The notes: a model not told the origin generated them from the letters alone. A stretch of 64,000 nt of DNA from Streptococcus infantis SK970 (GCA_000223255.2 AFUT01000003.1:248001-312000); one strand, 5' to 3'. Shown: positions 18,656 to 29,324, numbered from the stretch's first letter. Program-made: numbers and translations.

Positions 18656-19566
18656 TTAAATAGACTTGTGTTTCTTTTCTAGCATTAAATCCTTCAAAGA
18701 AATAATAGTCACAGCCAATAAGATCATTGCCATACCAAGAAAATCTACTAGATAAAAGATATCTCCCATAATCATAAAGGCAAAAAACACTGCCGAGATG
18801 GGCTCAATAGATGCCAAAAGACTAGACTTGACCGGTCCTATCATACTGGCACCCTTAAGAAAGGCTGTATAGGCAAAGACTGTTCCAATAAGGATAATAC
18901 CAGCAAAAGCTAGAAAGATATCAAATGATAAAGGAATACTAGCCCCGATAAGCCCTGTAAAAGGCACTGCTACAAACCCAGAGATGGTCATCCCAACACC
19001 GATGACTAGAATGCTCCCCCACTTTTGAATCAGTTTAATGGGTAAAATGATATACAAAGCATAGGTTAAGGCAGAGAACAAGCCCCAAAATAGACCTGCC
19101 GGTGTCATAGAGAGCTGATCCATTTGACCGTGAGTCGCAATTAAAAAGGTTCCACCTATTGCTAAAATCATAGAAATAATTTCTGTTATGGTAGGTGCTA
19201 CCTTATCCTTTATACATGTATATGCAAGAATACCAACAGGACAGACATACTGAAGCACTGTCGCTGTACCAGCATTTGTCTCCTGAATAGCCGATAAATA
19301 GGCCAATTGATTTAGAAAGAGACCAAATAAAGAAAAAGGAAGAGAGAAAACAGACTTGATTTATCTTTTAGAAAAGCCAAAAATTGTTCCTTAGACTTTA
19401 TATAGGACAAGAGAACCAAGAGGAGGCCTGCAACAATCAAACGGATATTGGTTAGGACTAGAGACGATATCCCATGAACCATTAGGTACTGACCACTGGT
19501 CCCAGACAAGCCCCAAGCAATACCAGCAATCACTGTAAAAAGAGTTCCTTTAAGAGCTTTTGACAT
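18656..19566 (-). pseudogene. EamA/DMT-superfamily transporter, frameshifted
   Basis: Ten-helix drug/metabolite transporter; a small metabolite exporter by family. The first 84 codons (MSKALKGTLFTVIAGIAWG) and the last 216 are in different frames. Adding one base to the A5 run 19333-19337 (plus strand) joins them through LFSLFGLFLNQLAYLSAI and restores 303 residues, the normal size. The two EamA repeats are otherwise intact. Probably a homopolymer error. It is 9 nt downstream of the beta-lactamase-like gene. Confidence 0.87.
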
Positions 19567-19575
19567 ACTTCCTCC

Positions 19576-20508
19576 CTAGTCTGCTTCACGAATTAGGTCC
19601 ATGACCTGATTACGGTCTATGATCCACTGCGCACGCTCGTCTTTTTCGTAGGTTCTATTGGACAAGAAAATCGCAGCTTCCTGCTTCTTACGATTCCACA
19701 TGATAAAGGTTCCAGTATAGCCTGTATGGTCTAGCCAATCACCTTCAAGATTCCAGGCTAAGGAGCGTTCCTTATCACTCAAATCTGAAAAATTCTGGCT
19801 CAAATCTGCAGCAAAATCATCCTGTAAATAATGCTCTAGGAAGATTTTTAAATCTTTTACGGTTGAAAACAAGCCTGCACTCCCAGCATGTCTCCCTAAT
19901 AAACGAGCTTTGGGATCATGTACCGCCCCTGCTTTCTGTCCTCGAACTGTAGGAACAGCACTGCTAACTGGTCCAAACTGAGTTTCCTTCATCTTCCATG
20001 GATCCAACACTTGCTCTTGTAAAATTTGGTCTAAACTTTTTCCAAAATAATTCTCCAGGATAAATCCTAGTAAGAGAAAGTGCACATCTGAGTATAGAAA
20101 AGCTCTTTTCTCTCGACGATTCAGATGGAACATAGCTTCTCTTAACTGATCTGCTGAAAGCTGATCTCTATTAGGGATAAAAGGATCTAAATTCGTCGCA
20201 TGCGTCAGTAACTGTCGAATTGTGATATCTGGGTAATCCGCCTCTGGTAGATAAGCTATTATAGGCTGGTCTAACTCGATTTTTCCTTCCTTCCACAAGA
20301 AATTTAAAACTGTTCCAACTCCGACGACTTTGCTCACACTTGCCAAATCATAGACTAAACCTTCACAAGTCTGATCTCCAATTTCTGGATTTGCTTCTCC
20401 GAGGTACCAATCAGACCATGCACCATCCCGATAATACGCAAAAGAGGCACCAGGATAAATCCCTGCCTCAATTTGTTGCTCTATTTTTTGAATGATTTCT
20501 TGTTTCAT
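19576..20508 (-). CDS. serine hydrolase, beta-lactamase / penicillin-binding-like family
   Basis: A 310-residue class C beta-lactamase-fold protein. The nucleophile motif is SVSK (ASVSKVVG, near residue 57), the second motif probably Y-S-D (FLYSDVHF), and a HTGYTG segment stands in for the KTG strand. No signal peptide, so it is cytoplasmic, and an esterase or peptidase role is more likely than antibiotic hydrolysis. Its ATG overlaps the cppA stop (ATGA). Confidence 0.85.
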   Translation of the reverse strand: MKQEIIQKIEQQIEAGIYPGASFAYYRDGAWSDWYLGEANPEIGDQTCEGLVYDLASVSKVVGVGTVLNFLWKEGKIELDQPIIAYLPEADYPDITIRQLLTHATNLDPFIPNRDQLSADQLREAMFHLNRREKRAFLYSDVHFLLLGFILENYFGKSLDQILQEQVLDPWKMKETQFGPVSSAVPTVRGQKAGAVHDPKARLLGRHAGSAGLFSTVKDLKIFLEHYLQDDFAADLSQNFSDLSDKERSLAWNLEGDWLDHTGYTGTFIMWNRKKQEAAIFLSNRTYEKDERAQWIIDRNQVMDLIREAD

Positions 20509-21230
20509 ACTTCTTCAAACCACAATTCGATATTGTTAGTGTCCGTTGTCAAGAAGAACTTTTCGGACTTAGGAATAAAGTAACCTGCAGTTTCAAAACG
20601 TTGACGCAGACTAGTTAATTCAAGTTCTTTTACTTGGAATTTCAACATAGACAAGTCCCAAGTTACATTATTTTCAACAAGCAAATCACTACCTTGAGCT
20701 TGCTTAAAAGCTATACTAGTTTCAATTCCCTCTTTTTCAAGCAGGCTTGTCGTTTCTTCAGGCAAGTTAATCTCTACTGAAATATCAAATGCTGTCAAAT
20801 ATTGCAATTTCTCATCTTTTGGGAAAGTAACAGTTTCATCAAACTTTCTCAAATCTTTGATGTCATCTTCCGCATGGATTAGGACAAGATCCCCTTCTGG
20901 TGAAAGGATTTCAAAAGCATATCCTTTATTTCCTTTATAGAGTTGAGGAAGTTTTTCCAATCTAGCTAATAAGGCTTCAATCTCGGATGGATTCGCTACT
21001 CTTATAACCAATCTAGCTAATTTTTTGATCCCTTCAACCTTACGGCTTCTCATACTTGGCGATTCTTCTAAAACCAATTTTTCAATGCCTGACTGGTCTC
21101 CTAGCGATAAGAAAGCAGACTCTTCAAGCAAGGGTTTCATACCCAAGGTTTGGATATAAAACAATTCGTTTAATCTTCTATTATTTGTCTTTAGCGTCGG
21201 GATCATACGCACAATTTGATTTACATTCAT
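20505..21230 (-). CDS. cppA: CppA-family protein
   Basis: A 241-residue protein of the streptococcal CppA family (named for a C3-degrading proteinase activity). The N-terminal half resembles a glyoxalase/VOC fold (IVRMIPTLKTNNRRLNELFY), the C-terminal half is the CppA-specific domain. ATG 21230 has GGAGG seven bases upstream; an upstream in-frame start is rejected. No signal peptide is seen, so secretion would be non-classical. Two-gene unit with the serine hydrolase. Confidence 0.85.
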   Translation of the reverse strand: MNVNQIVRMIPTLKTNNRRLNELFYIQTLGMKPLLEESAFLSLGDQSGIEKLVLEESPSMRSRKVEGIKKLARLVIRVANPSEIEALLARLEKLPQLYKGNKGYAFEILSPEGDLVLIHAEDDIKDLRKFDETVTFPKDEKLQYLTAFDISVEINLPEETTSLLEKEGIETSIAFKQAQGSDLLVENNVTWDLSMLKFQVKELELTSLRQRFETAGYFIPKSEKFFLTTDTNNIELWFEEV

Positions 21231-21317
21231 AAATTCCTCCAACACTTTTTATTTTAAAGGATTTTATTTCATTTTACAAGTTATTCAACTAAAAACTTTA
21301 ACTATATTAACCCTTTG

Positions 21318-21350
21318 AATAAGGAACCCCCTTCGCATATCCGAAGGGGG
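21318..21350 (-). terminator. terminator-like hairpin after the nuclease-fold gene
   Basis: CCCCCTTCG (21327-21335) pairs with CGAAGGGGG (21342-21350). The stem is strong but the following minus-strand sequence (TTCCTTATTC) is only partly T-rich. Confidence 0.65.
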
Positions 21351-21379
21351 GATTCGTTTTATTTTAGTAAAATTCTTTG

Positions 21380-22197
21380 TTAGTTCTTCCAAGAAAGTTC
21401 TGCTTGAAGACCATAGTGATCACTGACCTGCGGACTTGCTTGTCCATCAAAGACAACATGCAACTTTTCTACCTGTATATCCTTTGTCGTAAAGACATAA
21501 TCAATTCGAAGCGGTTCTGTATTTCCCTTCCAACCATCAATTTCTGGAGGAACAGTGTAGCTTCCACTTCTCTCTTTTGCAGCTTCATATGCATCCTGTA
21601 AGCCTAGCGGACTAGTTAGGATAGCTTGATAGCCTTCCTGACCTGCAGGGTTGTTAAAATCTCCTGCTAGTAATAGAGGTTTATTCAACTCTTTTAAAAC
21701 TGCTTCAAATCGTGCCCATTCCTCTTGGAACCCTTTATCCCACCAAGAGAGATGCACACTCGCAACTGCAAGTTCTTTGCCTTCAACTACTGTTTCTGCT
21801 AAAGCAACTCGACGGGTGTGATAATCTGTCGGATCATCTACATCTGAAACCAAAATTTCACGCGCTTCAATTGGTGTTTTAGATAGGATTGCAACACCTT
21901 CATGATAGCGGTCATAACCGATATGGTTATATGCCCAAGTCCAATAATATTTCAAACCTTTCTCAGCTAGTTTCTCTACCAACAGACGAACATAATGGTC
22001 TTGGTGAATTGGTTCTGCTGAAGGTAACGGATGATAAAGTGGACCAGCATCTACTTGCTCTGAGGTGATTTCTTGGTTAATTTCCTGAAAACAAATTAAA
22101 TCATAATTGTTTTCAAGGATATCTTGTAACAAGAGCTGAAATTTTTCTTCAGGATTTTTTCCATCCAACTATGAGTATTAAGGGTTAAAAATTTCAT
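21380..22197 (-). pseudogene. endonuclease/exonuclease/phosphatase family protein, frameshifted near the start
   Basis: A metal-dependent EEP-fold hydrolase (DNase I / sphingomyelinase-like), cytosolic. The ATG at 22197 with GGAG opens MKFLTLNTHSWME; the frame breaks in the T6 run 22155-22160 (plus strand), where seven are expected, then continues KNPEEKFQLLLQDI. Catalytic blocks are intact: CFQEIN, HEGVAILS, LLAGDFNNP and the terminal SDHYGL. Corrected length 272 residues. It is 52 nt downstream of ptsG and may be cotranscribed. Confidence 0.85.
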
Positions 22198-22219
22198 ACT
22201 TTTTCTCCTATAAACAAGA

Positions 22220-22240
22220 GGTTGGAAAAAACTTCCAACC
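22220..22240 (-). terminator. hairpin after ptsG
   Basis: GGTTGGAA (22220-22227) pairs with TTCCAACC (22233-22240) 10 nt past the ptsG stop. The T-tract is weak, so read-through into the nuclease-fold gene is likely. Confidence 0.45.
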
Positions 22241-22249
22241 CCTAAATGA

Positions 22250-24436
22250 TTACAATTCTACTTTTGCAACTACTGTGTTAGCTGCAAGAGAACCTGTTTG
22301 TTCCAATTTGACTGACTTGATTGCATCTCCATTTGTAAAGACAACTACAGTTGTAGTTTCACGACCTGCTGCTTTAATAGCACCAAGGTCAGCTTTGACT
22401 AAGAGATCACCAGCAGCTACTGCTTGACCTTCAGAAACTTTCACATCGAATGGTTTTCCTTCCAAGCTTACAGTATCAAGACCGATGTGAACAAGAACTT
22501 CAAGGCCTTCTGCAGTCACAAGACCAAGAGCATGTTTAGTTGGGAAGATACTTGATACAGTACCTGAAACTGGAGATACAATGTTTCCATTTGCTGGTTC
22601 CACTGCAAATCCATCACCCATCATTTTTTGTGAGAATACTGGATCCTTAACTTGTTCCAATTTGATAACTTGACCGTCAGCAACTGAATAAACTTCTTCA
22701 GTCACACCTTTAAAATGTACAGCATTTTTTTGAGCCTCTGTCATTTGACTTGGAAGTGTTTCAGGAATTACTTGACCTGAGTCAAGAATATCTTGGATAT
22801 CTGATTTCAAAACGTCTGCTTTAGGTCCGTAGATAGCTTGGACACCTTGTCCTTTCATGACAAGCCCCATAGCTCCTTCTGCTTTCCATTGTGCTTCTGA
22901 ACCAACTTTTTCAGCATCTTGTACAGTAACACGTAGACGAGTCATACATGCATCCACATCAACGATGTTCGCACGTCCACCAAGAAGATTGATGATATTG
23001 ACAGCTTGAGAAGCTTCTGCAACTTTTGACTCACCAGAAGCAGCAGATTCTGATGAACCTTCAGCAGTTTCGTAGTTTCCGTTACGTCCCGGAGTAGCAT
23101 AGTTGAATTTTTGAATCATAAAGTTGGCGATAAAGTACATGATAACTGCAAATAGTGCTGTTACCCAGATAAAGTTAATGATATCCATACCAAGACCAGC
23201 ATTGATAGCTAGTGGAGTACGAGTCAAGAATTCAATTGAACCGAATGAGTGCACACGAAGGTGAACAATATCAGCCATAGCAAAGGCAGCACCTTGAACA
23301 AGAGCGTAGACAAGGTAAAGAGGTGTTGCAACGAACATGAACATATATTCAATTGGCTCAGTAACACCAGTCAAGAAAGTTGCAAGAGCTGTCGCAATCA
23401 TCATACCTTTGTATTGGTGTTTCTTGTCTGCTTCAACATTACGGTAAATAGCAGCAGCCACACCCATCAAAATACCGAATGAACCAATCATTTGTCCAAC
23501 TTTGAAACGAGCTGGATGTACTGTATCTAACAAGTGTTGGTATTGAGCTGCGTCAGTACCTTTAAGGTTTACAAGGTCAGTTACCCATGCAAGCCAAAGT
23601 GGATCTTGACCAAATACTTGAGTACCTTTTGCTGCACCCGTTAAGACATCATAAGTACCACCAAGAGCTGTATAGTTCATTGGGATAGTCAACATATGGT
23701 GAAGACCAAATGGCAAGAGCAAGCGTTCCAAAGTACCATACAAGAATGGTGCAAGAACTGGTGCTGTTTCTTGTGAATTAGCAATCCAGATACCGAAGTT
23801 ATTAATACCTGTTTGAACAACTGGCCAGAAAGCTGAAAGAAGAATTGCAGCGATTGCTGAGCGAAGAATAACTACAAATGGTACAAAACGTTTCCCGTTA
23901 AAGAATGAAAGGGCATCAGGAAGTTTACGGAAATTATAGTATTTGTTAAATGCAGTCGCTCCAACAAAACCTGAGATAATCCCTACAAATACCCCCATGT
24001 TAAGGGCTGGTGCCTCAAGTACACTAATGAAATAATCAGAGACTTTGATAGAGTTACCAAAGATTGTTGAAACCATAGCGTTAGGATCTTTCAACATATC
24101 ACTACTTACACTAAAGATTGTACCAGTGATGCGGTTGATAAGAATAAAAGCAAGCCCAGCGGCAAAAGCACCGCCAGCACGTTCTTTAGCCCAGCTTCCT
24201 CCAATAGCGAGGGCAAACAAAATATGAAGGTTACCGATAACTCCCCAACCAATTTGCTCTAGTACGCCACCAGTAATAACTAGGGGAGCAAGGTTTGGGT
24301 CAATCAATGCAAGTGACTTACCGATTGAAATCATCAATCCAGCTGCTGGCATAACAGCGATAACCACCATTAAAGCCTTACCGAATTTTTGCCAAAATTC
24401 GAAAGACAAGACATTTTTGAATGTATCTTTCATCAT
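22250..24436 (-). CDS. ptsG: PTS glucose-type transporter subunit IIABC
   Basis: Imports and phosphorylates a glucose-type sugar; 728 residues in the order EIIC (about 1-440, ten or so membrane helices), EIIB (phosphocysteine Cys497 in DACMTRLRV), EIIA (phosphohistidine His650 in VLVHIGLDTV). GITEPIEYMF-type EIIC signature is present as GVTEPIEYMF. Two consecutive ATG codons open the frame behind GGAG. A cre operator lies between promoter and start, so it should be under CcpA control. The exact sugar (glucose, maltose or glucosamine) cannot be told from sequence. Confidence 0.94.
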   Translation of the reverse strand: MMKDTFKNVLSFEFWQKFGKALMVVIAVMPAAGLMISIGKSLALIDPNLAPLVITGGVLEQIGWGVIGNLHILFALAIGGSWAKERAGGAFAAGLAFILINRITGTIFSVSSDMLKDPNAMVSTIFGNSIKVSDYFISVLEAPALNMGVFVGIISGFVGATAFNKYYNFRKLPDALSFFNGKRFVPFVVILRSAIAAILLSAFWPVVQTGINNFGIWIANSQETAPVLAPFLYGTLERLLLPFGLHHMLTIPMNYTALGGTYDVLTGAAKGTQVFGQDPLWLAWVTDLVNLKGTDAAQYQHLLDTVHPARFKVGQMIGSFGILMGVAAAIYRNVEADKKHQYKGMMIATALATFLTGVTEPIEYMFMFVATPLYLVYALVQGAAFAMADIVHLRVHSFGSIEFLTRTPLAINAGLGMDIINFIWVTALFAVIMYFIANFMIQKFNYATPGRNGNYETAEGSSESAASGESKVAEASQAVNIINLLGGRANIVDVDACMTRLRVTVQDAEKVGSEAQWKAEGAMGLVMKGQGVQAIYGPKADVLKSDIQDILDSGQVIPETLPSQMTEAQKNAVHFKGVTEEVYSVADGQVIKLEQVKDPVFSQKMMGDGFAVEPANGNIVSPVSGTVSSIFPTKHALGLVTAEGLEVLVHIGLDTVSLEGKPFDVKVSEGQAVAAGDLLVKADLGAIKAAGRETTTVVVFTNGDAIKSVKLEQTGSLAANTVVAKVEL

Positions 24437-24460
24437 CCAAATCTCCTTATTTTATATTAA

Positions 24461-24487
24461 TGCAAACGATTTACGAAAACGTTTGCA
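24461..24487 (-). promoter_or_regulatory. cre operator of ptsG
   Basis: TGCAAACG (24461-24468) and its exact inverse CGTTTGCA (24480-24487) bracket 11 nt. Each half matches half of the CcpA consensus. The site lies downstream of the -10 box, a roadblock position. Confidence 0.75.
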
Positions 24488-24501
24488 CCGCTTATGTCTT
24501 A

Positions 24502-24528
24502 ATTATACCACTTTTTATTTTTTGTAAA
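24502..24528 (-). promoter_or_regulatory. ptsG promoter
   Basis: On the minus strand TTTACA (24523-24528), a 15-bp spacer and an extended -10 TGG-TATAAT (24502-24507). The short spacer is compensated by the TG extension. Confidence 0.7.
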
Positions 24529-24587
24529 GGGTTTTTAAAAATTTTTTCTGTCCAATCATTTCAATATCTCTCACTTATTTGCTAACT

Positions 24588-24616
24588 TTGAGTTTGCGGG
24601 TCTTTTCTGATATAAT
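24588..24616 (+). promoter_or_regulatory. promoter of radical SAM gene, predicted leaderless
   Basis: TTGAGT (24588-24593), 17-bp spacer, extended -10 TGA-TATAAT (24611-24616). Only 7 nt separate the -10 from the ATG at 24624, so transcription should begin at or next to the start codon. Confidence 0.75.
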
Positions 24617-24623
24617 ATTAGCT

Positions 24624-25570
24624 ATGAAATCCTATAATACCTTGAATGATTATTATCGAAATTTATTCGGAGAAAAACTTTTAAAGTTCCTATCGATGCG
24701 GGATTTGACTGTCCCAATCGTGATGGTACAGTAGCTCATGGAGGTTGTACTTTCTGTACGGTTTCTGGTTCTGGAGATGCTATCGTTGCGCCTGACGCTC
24801 CTATTCGTGAGCAATTTTATAAAGAAATTGACTTTATGCACCGTAAATGGCCAGATGTAAAAAAATATCTAGTCTATTTCCAAAACTTTACTAATACTCA
24901 TGAAAAGCTCGAAGTCATTCGCGAACGCTATGAACAAGCTATTAATGAACCTGGTGTGGTTGGAATCAATATCGGTACACGACCAGATTGCCTGCCTGAT
25001 GAGACTATCGAATACTTGGCAGAACTGTCAGAGCGAATGCATGTTACCGTAGAGTTAGGCTTACAAACAACCTATGAGGAAACTTCTGAATTGATTAACC
25101 GTGCCCATTCCTATGAACTCTACGTGGAAACGGTTAAGCGCTTGAGAAAATATCCCAAGATTGAGATTGTTTCTCATCTCATCAATGGTTTACCAGGCGA
25201 AACTCATGACATGATGGTGGAAAATGTTCGTCGCTGTGTGACTGATAATGATATTCAAGGGATTAAACTTCACCTACTTCACCTTATGATAAATACTCGG
25301 ATGCAACGTGATTATCACGAGGGTAGACTGCAGCTTATGAGTCAGGATGACTATGTGAAAGTTATCTGTGACCAACTAGAAATTATTCCCAAACATATGG
25401 TCATCCATAGGATTACGGGTGATGCACCTAGAGACATGCTGATTGGTCCTATGTGGAGTCTCAACAAATGGGAAGTTCTAAATAGCATTGAAGCTGAAAT
25501 GAGACGTCGAGGTAGTGTCCAAGGATGCAAGGCTGTAAAACAGGAGTTTATGAATGAAAAGACCACTTGA
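24624..25570 (+). pseudogene. radical SAM protein, TIGR01212/YtqA family, frameshifted
   Basis: Radical SAM enzyme of unknown substrate. ATG 24624 reads MKSYNTLNDYYRNLFGEK, then the frame breaks in the A5 run 24673-24677; one more A gives TFKVPIDAGFDCPNRDG and the cluster cysteines CPNRDG...GGCTFC. The rest (from 24836) is intact and has GTRPDCLPDE and VELGLQTT. Corrected length 315 residues. Overlaps the rRNA methylase gene by 17 nt, the arrangement seen for ytqA-ytqB in Firmicutes. Confidence 0.87.
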
Positions 25571-26111
25571 AATGGCGCATGATTTTCTTGCCCAAGTCGT
25601 CACAAAAGATGATGTTGTTGTAGATGCAACAATGGGAAATGGACATGATACGCTTTTCCTTGCCAAGTTGGCTAAACAAGTCTACGCTTTTGACATCCAG
25701 GAACAAGCTCTAGAAAAAACAAGTCAACGTATCCAAGAAGCAGGTTTGTCCAATGCAGAATTAATCTTGCAAGGCCACGAAACTGTGGATCAATTTGTGA
25801 CAGAAGTCAAGGCAGCTATCTTCAATCTAGGTTATCTTCCTTCTGCCGATAAGTCTATCATTACTAAACCTCACACAACCATTGAGGCACTAGATAAACT
25901 CTGTCATATGCTTGTTAAGGGTGGGCGAATAGCCATCATGATTTATTATGGACATGAAGGTGGAGATATTGAACGGGATGCAGTCATGGATTTTGTCAGT
26001 CAGTTACCACAACAAGAATACACTGCCACTATCTATCGTACCCTCAACCAAATTAACAATCCACCATTTTTAGTTATGATTGAAAAATTAGAAAGGTATC
26101 GACATGGATAA
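25554..26111 (+). CDS. putative rRNA methylase, YtqB family SAM methyltransferase
   Basis: A 185-residue class I methyltransferase. Motif I is VVDATMGNGHDTLFLA (residues ~22-37); FNLGYLPSADKSI holds the NLGY motif typical of this family. Overlaps the radical SAM gene and is overlapped by the next small gene (ATGGATAA), so translation is coupled. The RNA substrate is inferred from the family name; YtqB-type enzymes have been linked to tRNA methylation. Confidence 0.87.
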   Translation: MKRPLEMAHDFLAQVVTKDDVVVDATMGNGHDTLFLAKLAKQVYAFDIQEQALEKTSQRIQEAGLSNAELILQGHETVDQFVTEVKAAIFNLGYLPSADKSIITKPHTTIEALDKLCHMLVKGGRIAIMIYYGHEGGDIERDAVMDFVSQLPQQEYTATIYRTLNQINNPPFLVMIEKLERYRHG

Positions 26112-26357
26112 ACAATACCTAAAAGATAAAATCGAAGCTCTCCGACACAATTTCGTCGAGTCAACCCAACATGAACGTGCAGTTGGTATGTTAGATGAAG
26201 CCCATATGAGCAAGAAGATGTTGAAAATCAAGAAAAAATGATTTCACTTGAAATGGAGCGTTGTCAGAAGAAAATCGAGCATAAGGACTGCTCGAAGATT
26301 GATCAAAAAATCCAAGAACAAAAGGAACTTTTTGAAGCTTGTCGCAAACAAAAATAA
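26104..26357 (+). pseudogene. small Lys/Glu-rich helical protein, frameshifted
   Basis: ATG 26104 reads MDKQYLKDKIEALRHNF and continues to an A6 run (26233-26238); one more A joins it to ISLEMERCQKKIEHKDCSKI and ends at TAA 26355-26357, giving 84 residues. The composition suggests an all-helical, possibly coiled-coil, protein. I do not recognise a named family. It is followed 11 nt later by the antiporter gene behind GGAGG. Confidence 0.6.
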
Positions 26358-26368
26358 GGAGGTAGAAA

Positions 26369-28421
26369 ATGAATTTACTTTTTATCTCTTAGTATTTTTA
26401 CTTGTTCTCATTGTTTCTAGTACGACCAATAAACTACTCCCCTTTTTACCCATGCCCCTGATTCAAATATTGCTAGGGATTGGGATTGGCCTTTGCTTAC
26501 CGAATAACCAGTATCACTTAGACACTGAGTTGTTTCTAGCTTTGGTAATCGGCCCGCTCCTCTTTCGCGAGGCTCAAGAAGCAGACGTAACCTCTATCTT
26601 AAAACACTGGAAAATCGTTCTCTACCTGATTTTCCCTGTTATCTTTGTATCAACATTGAGTATGGGAGGACTTGCCCATGTCCTTTGGATTGGCTTACCA
26701 TTGGCTGCTTGCGTTGCAGTCGGAGCTGCACTTGGTCCTACAGATCTCGTCGCTTTTGCTTCTCTTTCTCAACGTTTTACTTTTCCGAAACGGGTTTCTA
26801 ATATCTTAAAGGGGGAAGGTCTTCTTAATGATGCTTCTGGTCTTGTAGCCTTTCGTGTGGCTCTCATCGCTTGGACAACAGGAACATTTTCGCTCACCCA
26901 AGCCGGAACTTCATTAGCTATTTCCATTGTTGGAGGTTTTGCAGTCGGTCTTATGACGGCTTTAATCAACCGATTCCTCCACTCCTTCCTTCTCAGTGTC
27001 CGTGCTACTGATATAGCCAGTGAACTGCTGTTAGATCTTAGTTTACCACTTCTAACCTTCTTTATCGCTGAAGGAATTCATGTTTCTGGAATTATCGCCG
27101 TTGTTGTTGCTGGGATTCTGAAAGCCAGCCGTTTCAAAAAATAAATCTCCTTGAAGCACAAGTTGATACTGTTACTGAGACTGTTTGGCACACTGTAACC
27201 TTTATGCTCAATGGTTCAGTCTTTGTCATTCTTGGGATGGAACTGGAAATGATCGCTGAACCAATTCTTAAGAGTGCATTTTACAACAAAGTGCTTCTCT
27301 TAGTCAGCGTTTTTCTCTTGACCTTCCTACTCTTTGCCATCCGCTTTGTGATGATTTACGGCTTTTACGCTTTTCGGATTAAGAAACTTCATAAAAGCCT
27401 AGACAAGTATGTCAAAGATATGCTTCTCCTTACCTTTTCTGGCGTCAAGGGAACTGTATCCATTGCCACTATCCTTTTGATACCGTCTAATCTGGAACAA
27501 GAATATCCTCTTCTTCTTTTCCTCGTAGCCGGGGTAACACTCGTCAGTTTCCTGACAGGATTACTGGTACTTCCACACCTTTCCGAAGAACAAGAACCAT
27601 CTAAGGATCAGCTCATGCACATTGCTATCTTAAATGATGTCGCCATGGAGTTAGAGAAGGATTTAGAGAAAACTAAAAATAAGGTTCCACTCTATGCAGC
27701 TATCGATAACTATCACGGACGGATTGAAAATCTCATTCTCAGCCAGGAGAACAAGGAAATCCAGGAAGACTGGGAGGCGCTTAAACTATTGATTCTCAGT
27801 GTTGAAAGCGATGGTTTGGAACAAGCCTACGAAGAGGGTAAAATCAGTGAAAGAGCTTATCGTGTCTACCAACGCTACTTGAAAAGTATGGAGAAAAATA
27901 TTAAGCGAAACTTTGCTTCTCGACTAACCTACTATTTCCTTGTTTCCATACGAATCCTTCGTTTTCTACTTCATGAATTGCTCACATTTGGAAAGACCTT
28001 CCGTTCATGGAAAGACAAGGAAAAACAGCGACTTCTTGCCATTGATTATGACCAGATTGCAGAACTCTACCTAGCTAATACTGAAATTATCATCGAGAGT
28101 TTGGAAAACCTCAAAGGGATTTATAAGAGTTCTCTGATCAGCTTTATGCAGGAATCTCGTCTTCGCGAAACCAGTCATATTACGAGTGGTGCCTTTGTGG
28201 AACGGGTTATCAATCGTATCAAACCCAATAATATCGATGAAATGCTTAGAGGATACTACCTTGAGCGTAAGTGTATCTTTGAATACGAAGCTCAAAAACT
28301 CATCTCAGCTCAATATGCCAAAAAGCTACGCCAAAATGTCAATAATTTAGAAACTTATTCCTTAAAAGAATCTGCTAATACCTTACCTTATGATATGATG
28401 GAATTAGTCCGAAGAAATTAA
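26369..28421 (+). pseudogene. CPA1-family Na+/H+ antiporter, frameshifted twice
   Basis: Monovalent cation/proton antiporter with about 12 N-terminal helices and a long cytoplasmic C-terminal region rich in charged helices. GGAGG at about 26357 supports ATG 26369 (MNLLF); the frame breaks at T5 26379-26383 and again at A6 27136-27141, each repaired by one base. The repaired product is 684 residues. Key blocks: ALGPTDLVAF, GEGLLNDASGLVAFR (the ND motif) and FSGVKGTVSIAT. The upstream part seen as an ORF from 26248 is an out-of-frame artefact of the neighbouring gene. Confidence 0.85.
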
Positions 28422-28460
28422 AGTTTATAGAAAACAAGAGAAAAACAGGAGGATTGTAAC

Positions 28461-29324
28461 ATGAAAAAGTTGTGGAAACAGCTGACTGATAGACCCTTAT
28501 TAAAAGCTTTTTTGCACTACTATCAAGCCTCCGATAGTGAGTTAACTAGCGTTGCTGTTGCCTACTATTGGTTGATTTCAATCTTCCCCTTGCTTATGAT
28601 TGTGGTCAACATCTTACCCTACTTTCAGATTCCTATCTCAAACTTTCTATTAACAATCAAGGAATTTTTACCGGATAAGATTTATGATGTAGTAGCAAAG
28701 ATTGCCCGCGAAGTACTGACACAACCATCTGCTGGTCTCTTGAGCTTTGCGGTTATCTCAGCTCTTTGGACTTTCTCCAAATCCATGAATTTTCTTCAGA
28801 AGGCCTTTAATAAAGCCTATGGAGTTGCAAAAAATAGAGGAATTATCTCACACCAGCTGATGAGTCTCTTGGTTAGCTTTGGTCTTCAAATTCTCTTTGC
28901 CCTTGCCTTATTCCTCAGTATGTTCGGCCATATGTTATTGGATTTGCTTAAAAACTACTGGAAATCAGAGAGTGCTCTGTTTTCTTATCTACAAGATTTT
29001 ACAGGACCGCTGATTTATGCCTTTCTTTTTGCAATCGTAATCATGCTCTATTATTTCCTACCAAATGTTAGAGTAAGTAAGATTCGCTACGTCATACCTG
29101 GAAGTCTCTTTGTACTAGTTACGACGATTGCTTTATTAAACATCTTTGCAGCTTATTTCAACAACTATGTCAACTATCTCGTCGACGTTAGATTTTTCAG
29201 TTCAATCGTCGTCGTTGTTATGATGTTCTGGTTCATTATCATTGCAAAGATATTAATTATCGGTGCTGTCATCAATGCCAGTGTTCAAAGTTTGAAGGAT
29301 CCAGACTTTAAAGCAAAGCCATAA
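28461..29324 (+). CDS. YihY/BrkB family membrane protein
   Basis: A 287-residue integral membrane protein with six spans; formerly mis-annotated as ribonuclease BN. It shows the family start (FLHYYQASDSELTSVAVAYY), the SALWTFSKSMNFLQKAFNKA segment and LPNVRVSKIRYVIPG. Function is not established. AGGAGG precedes the ATG. A BOX element and terminator follow. Confidence 0.88.
   Translation: MKKLWKQLTDRPLLKAFLHYYQASDSELTSVAVAYYWLISIFPLLMIVVNILPYFQIPISNFLLTIKEFLPDKIYDVVAKIAREVLTQPSAGLLSFAVISALWTFSKSMNFLQKAFNKAYGVAKNRGIISHQLMSLLVSFGLQILFALALFLSMFGHMLLDLLKNYWKSESALFSYLQDFTGPLIYAFLFAIVIMLYYFLPNVRVSKIRYVIPGSLFVLVTTIALLNIFAAYFNNYVNYLVDVRFFSSIVVVVMMFWFIIIAKILIIGAVINASVQSLKDPDFKAKP

Noticed and set aside
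26248-26368. N-terminal extension of the antiporter ORF from 26248
   Set aside because: It reads the 84-aa gene in the wrong frame; GGAGG at about 26357 and ATG 26369 mark the real start.
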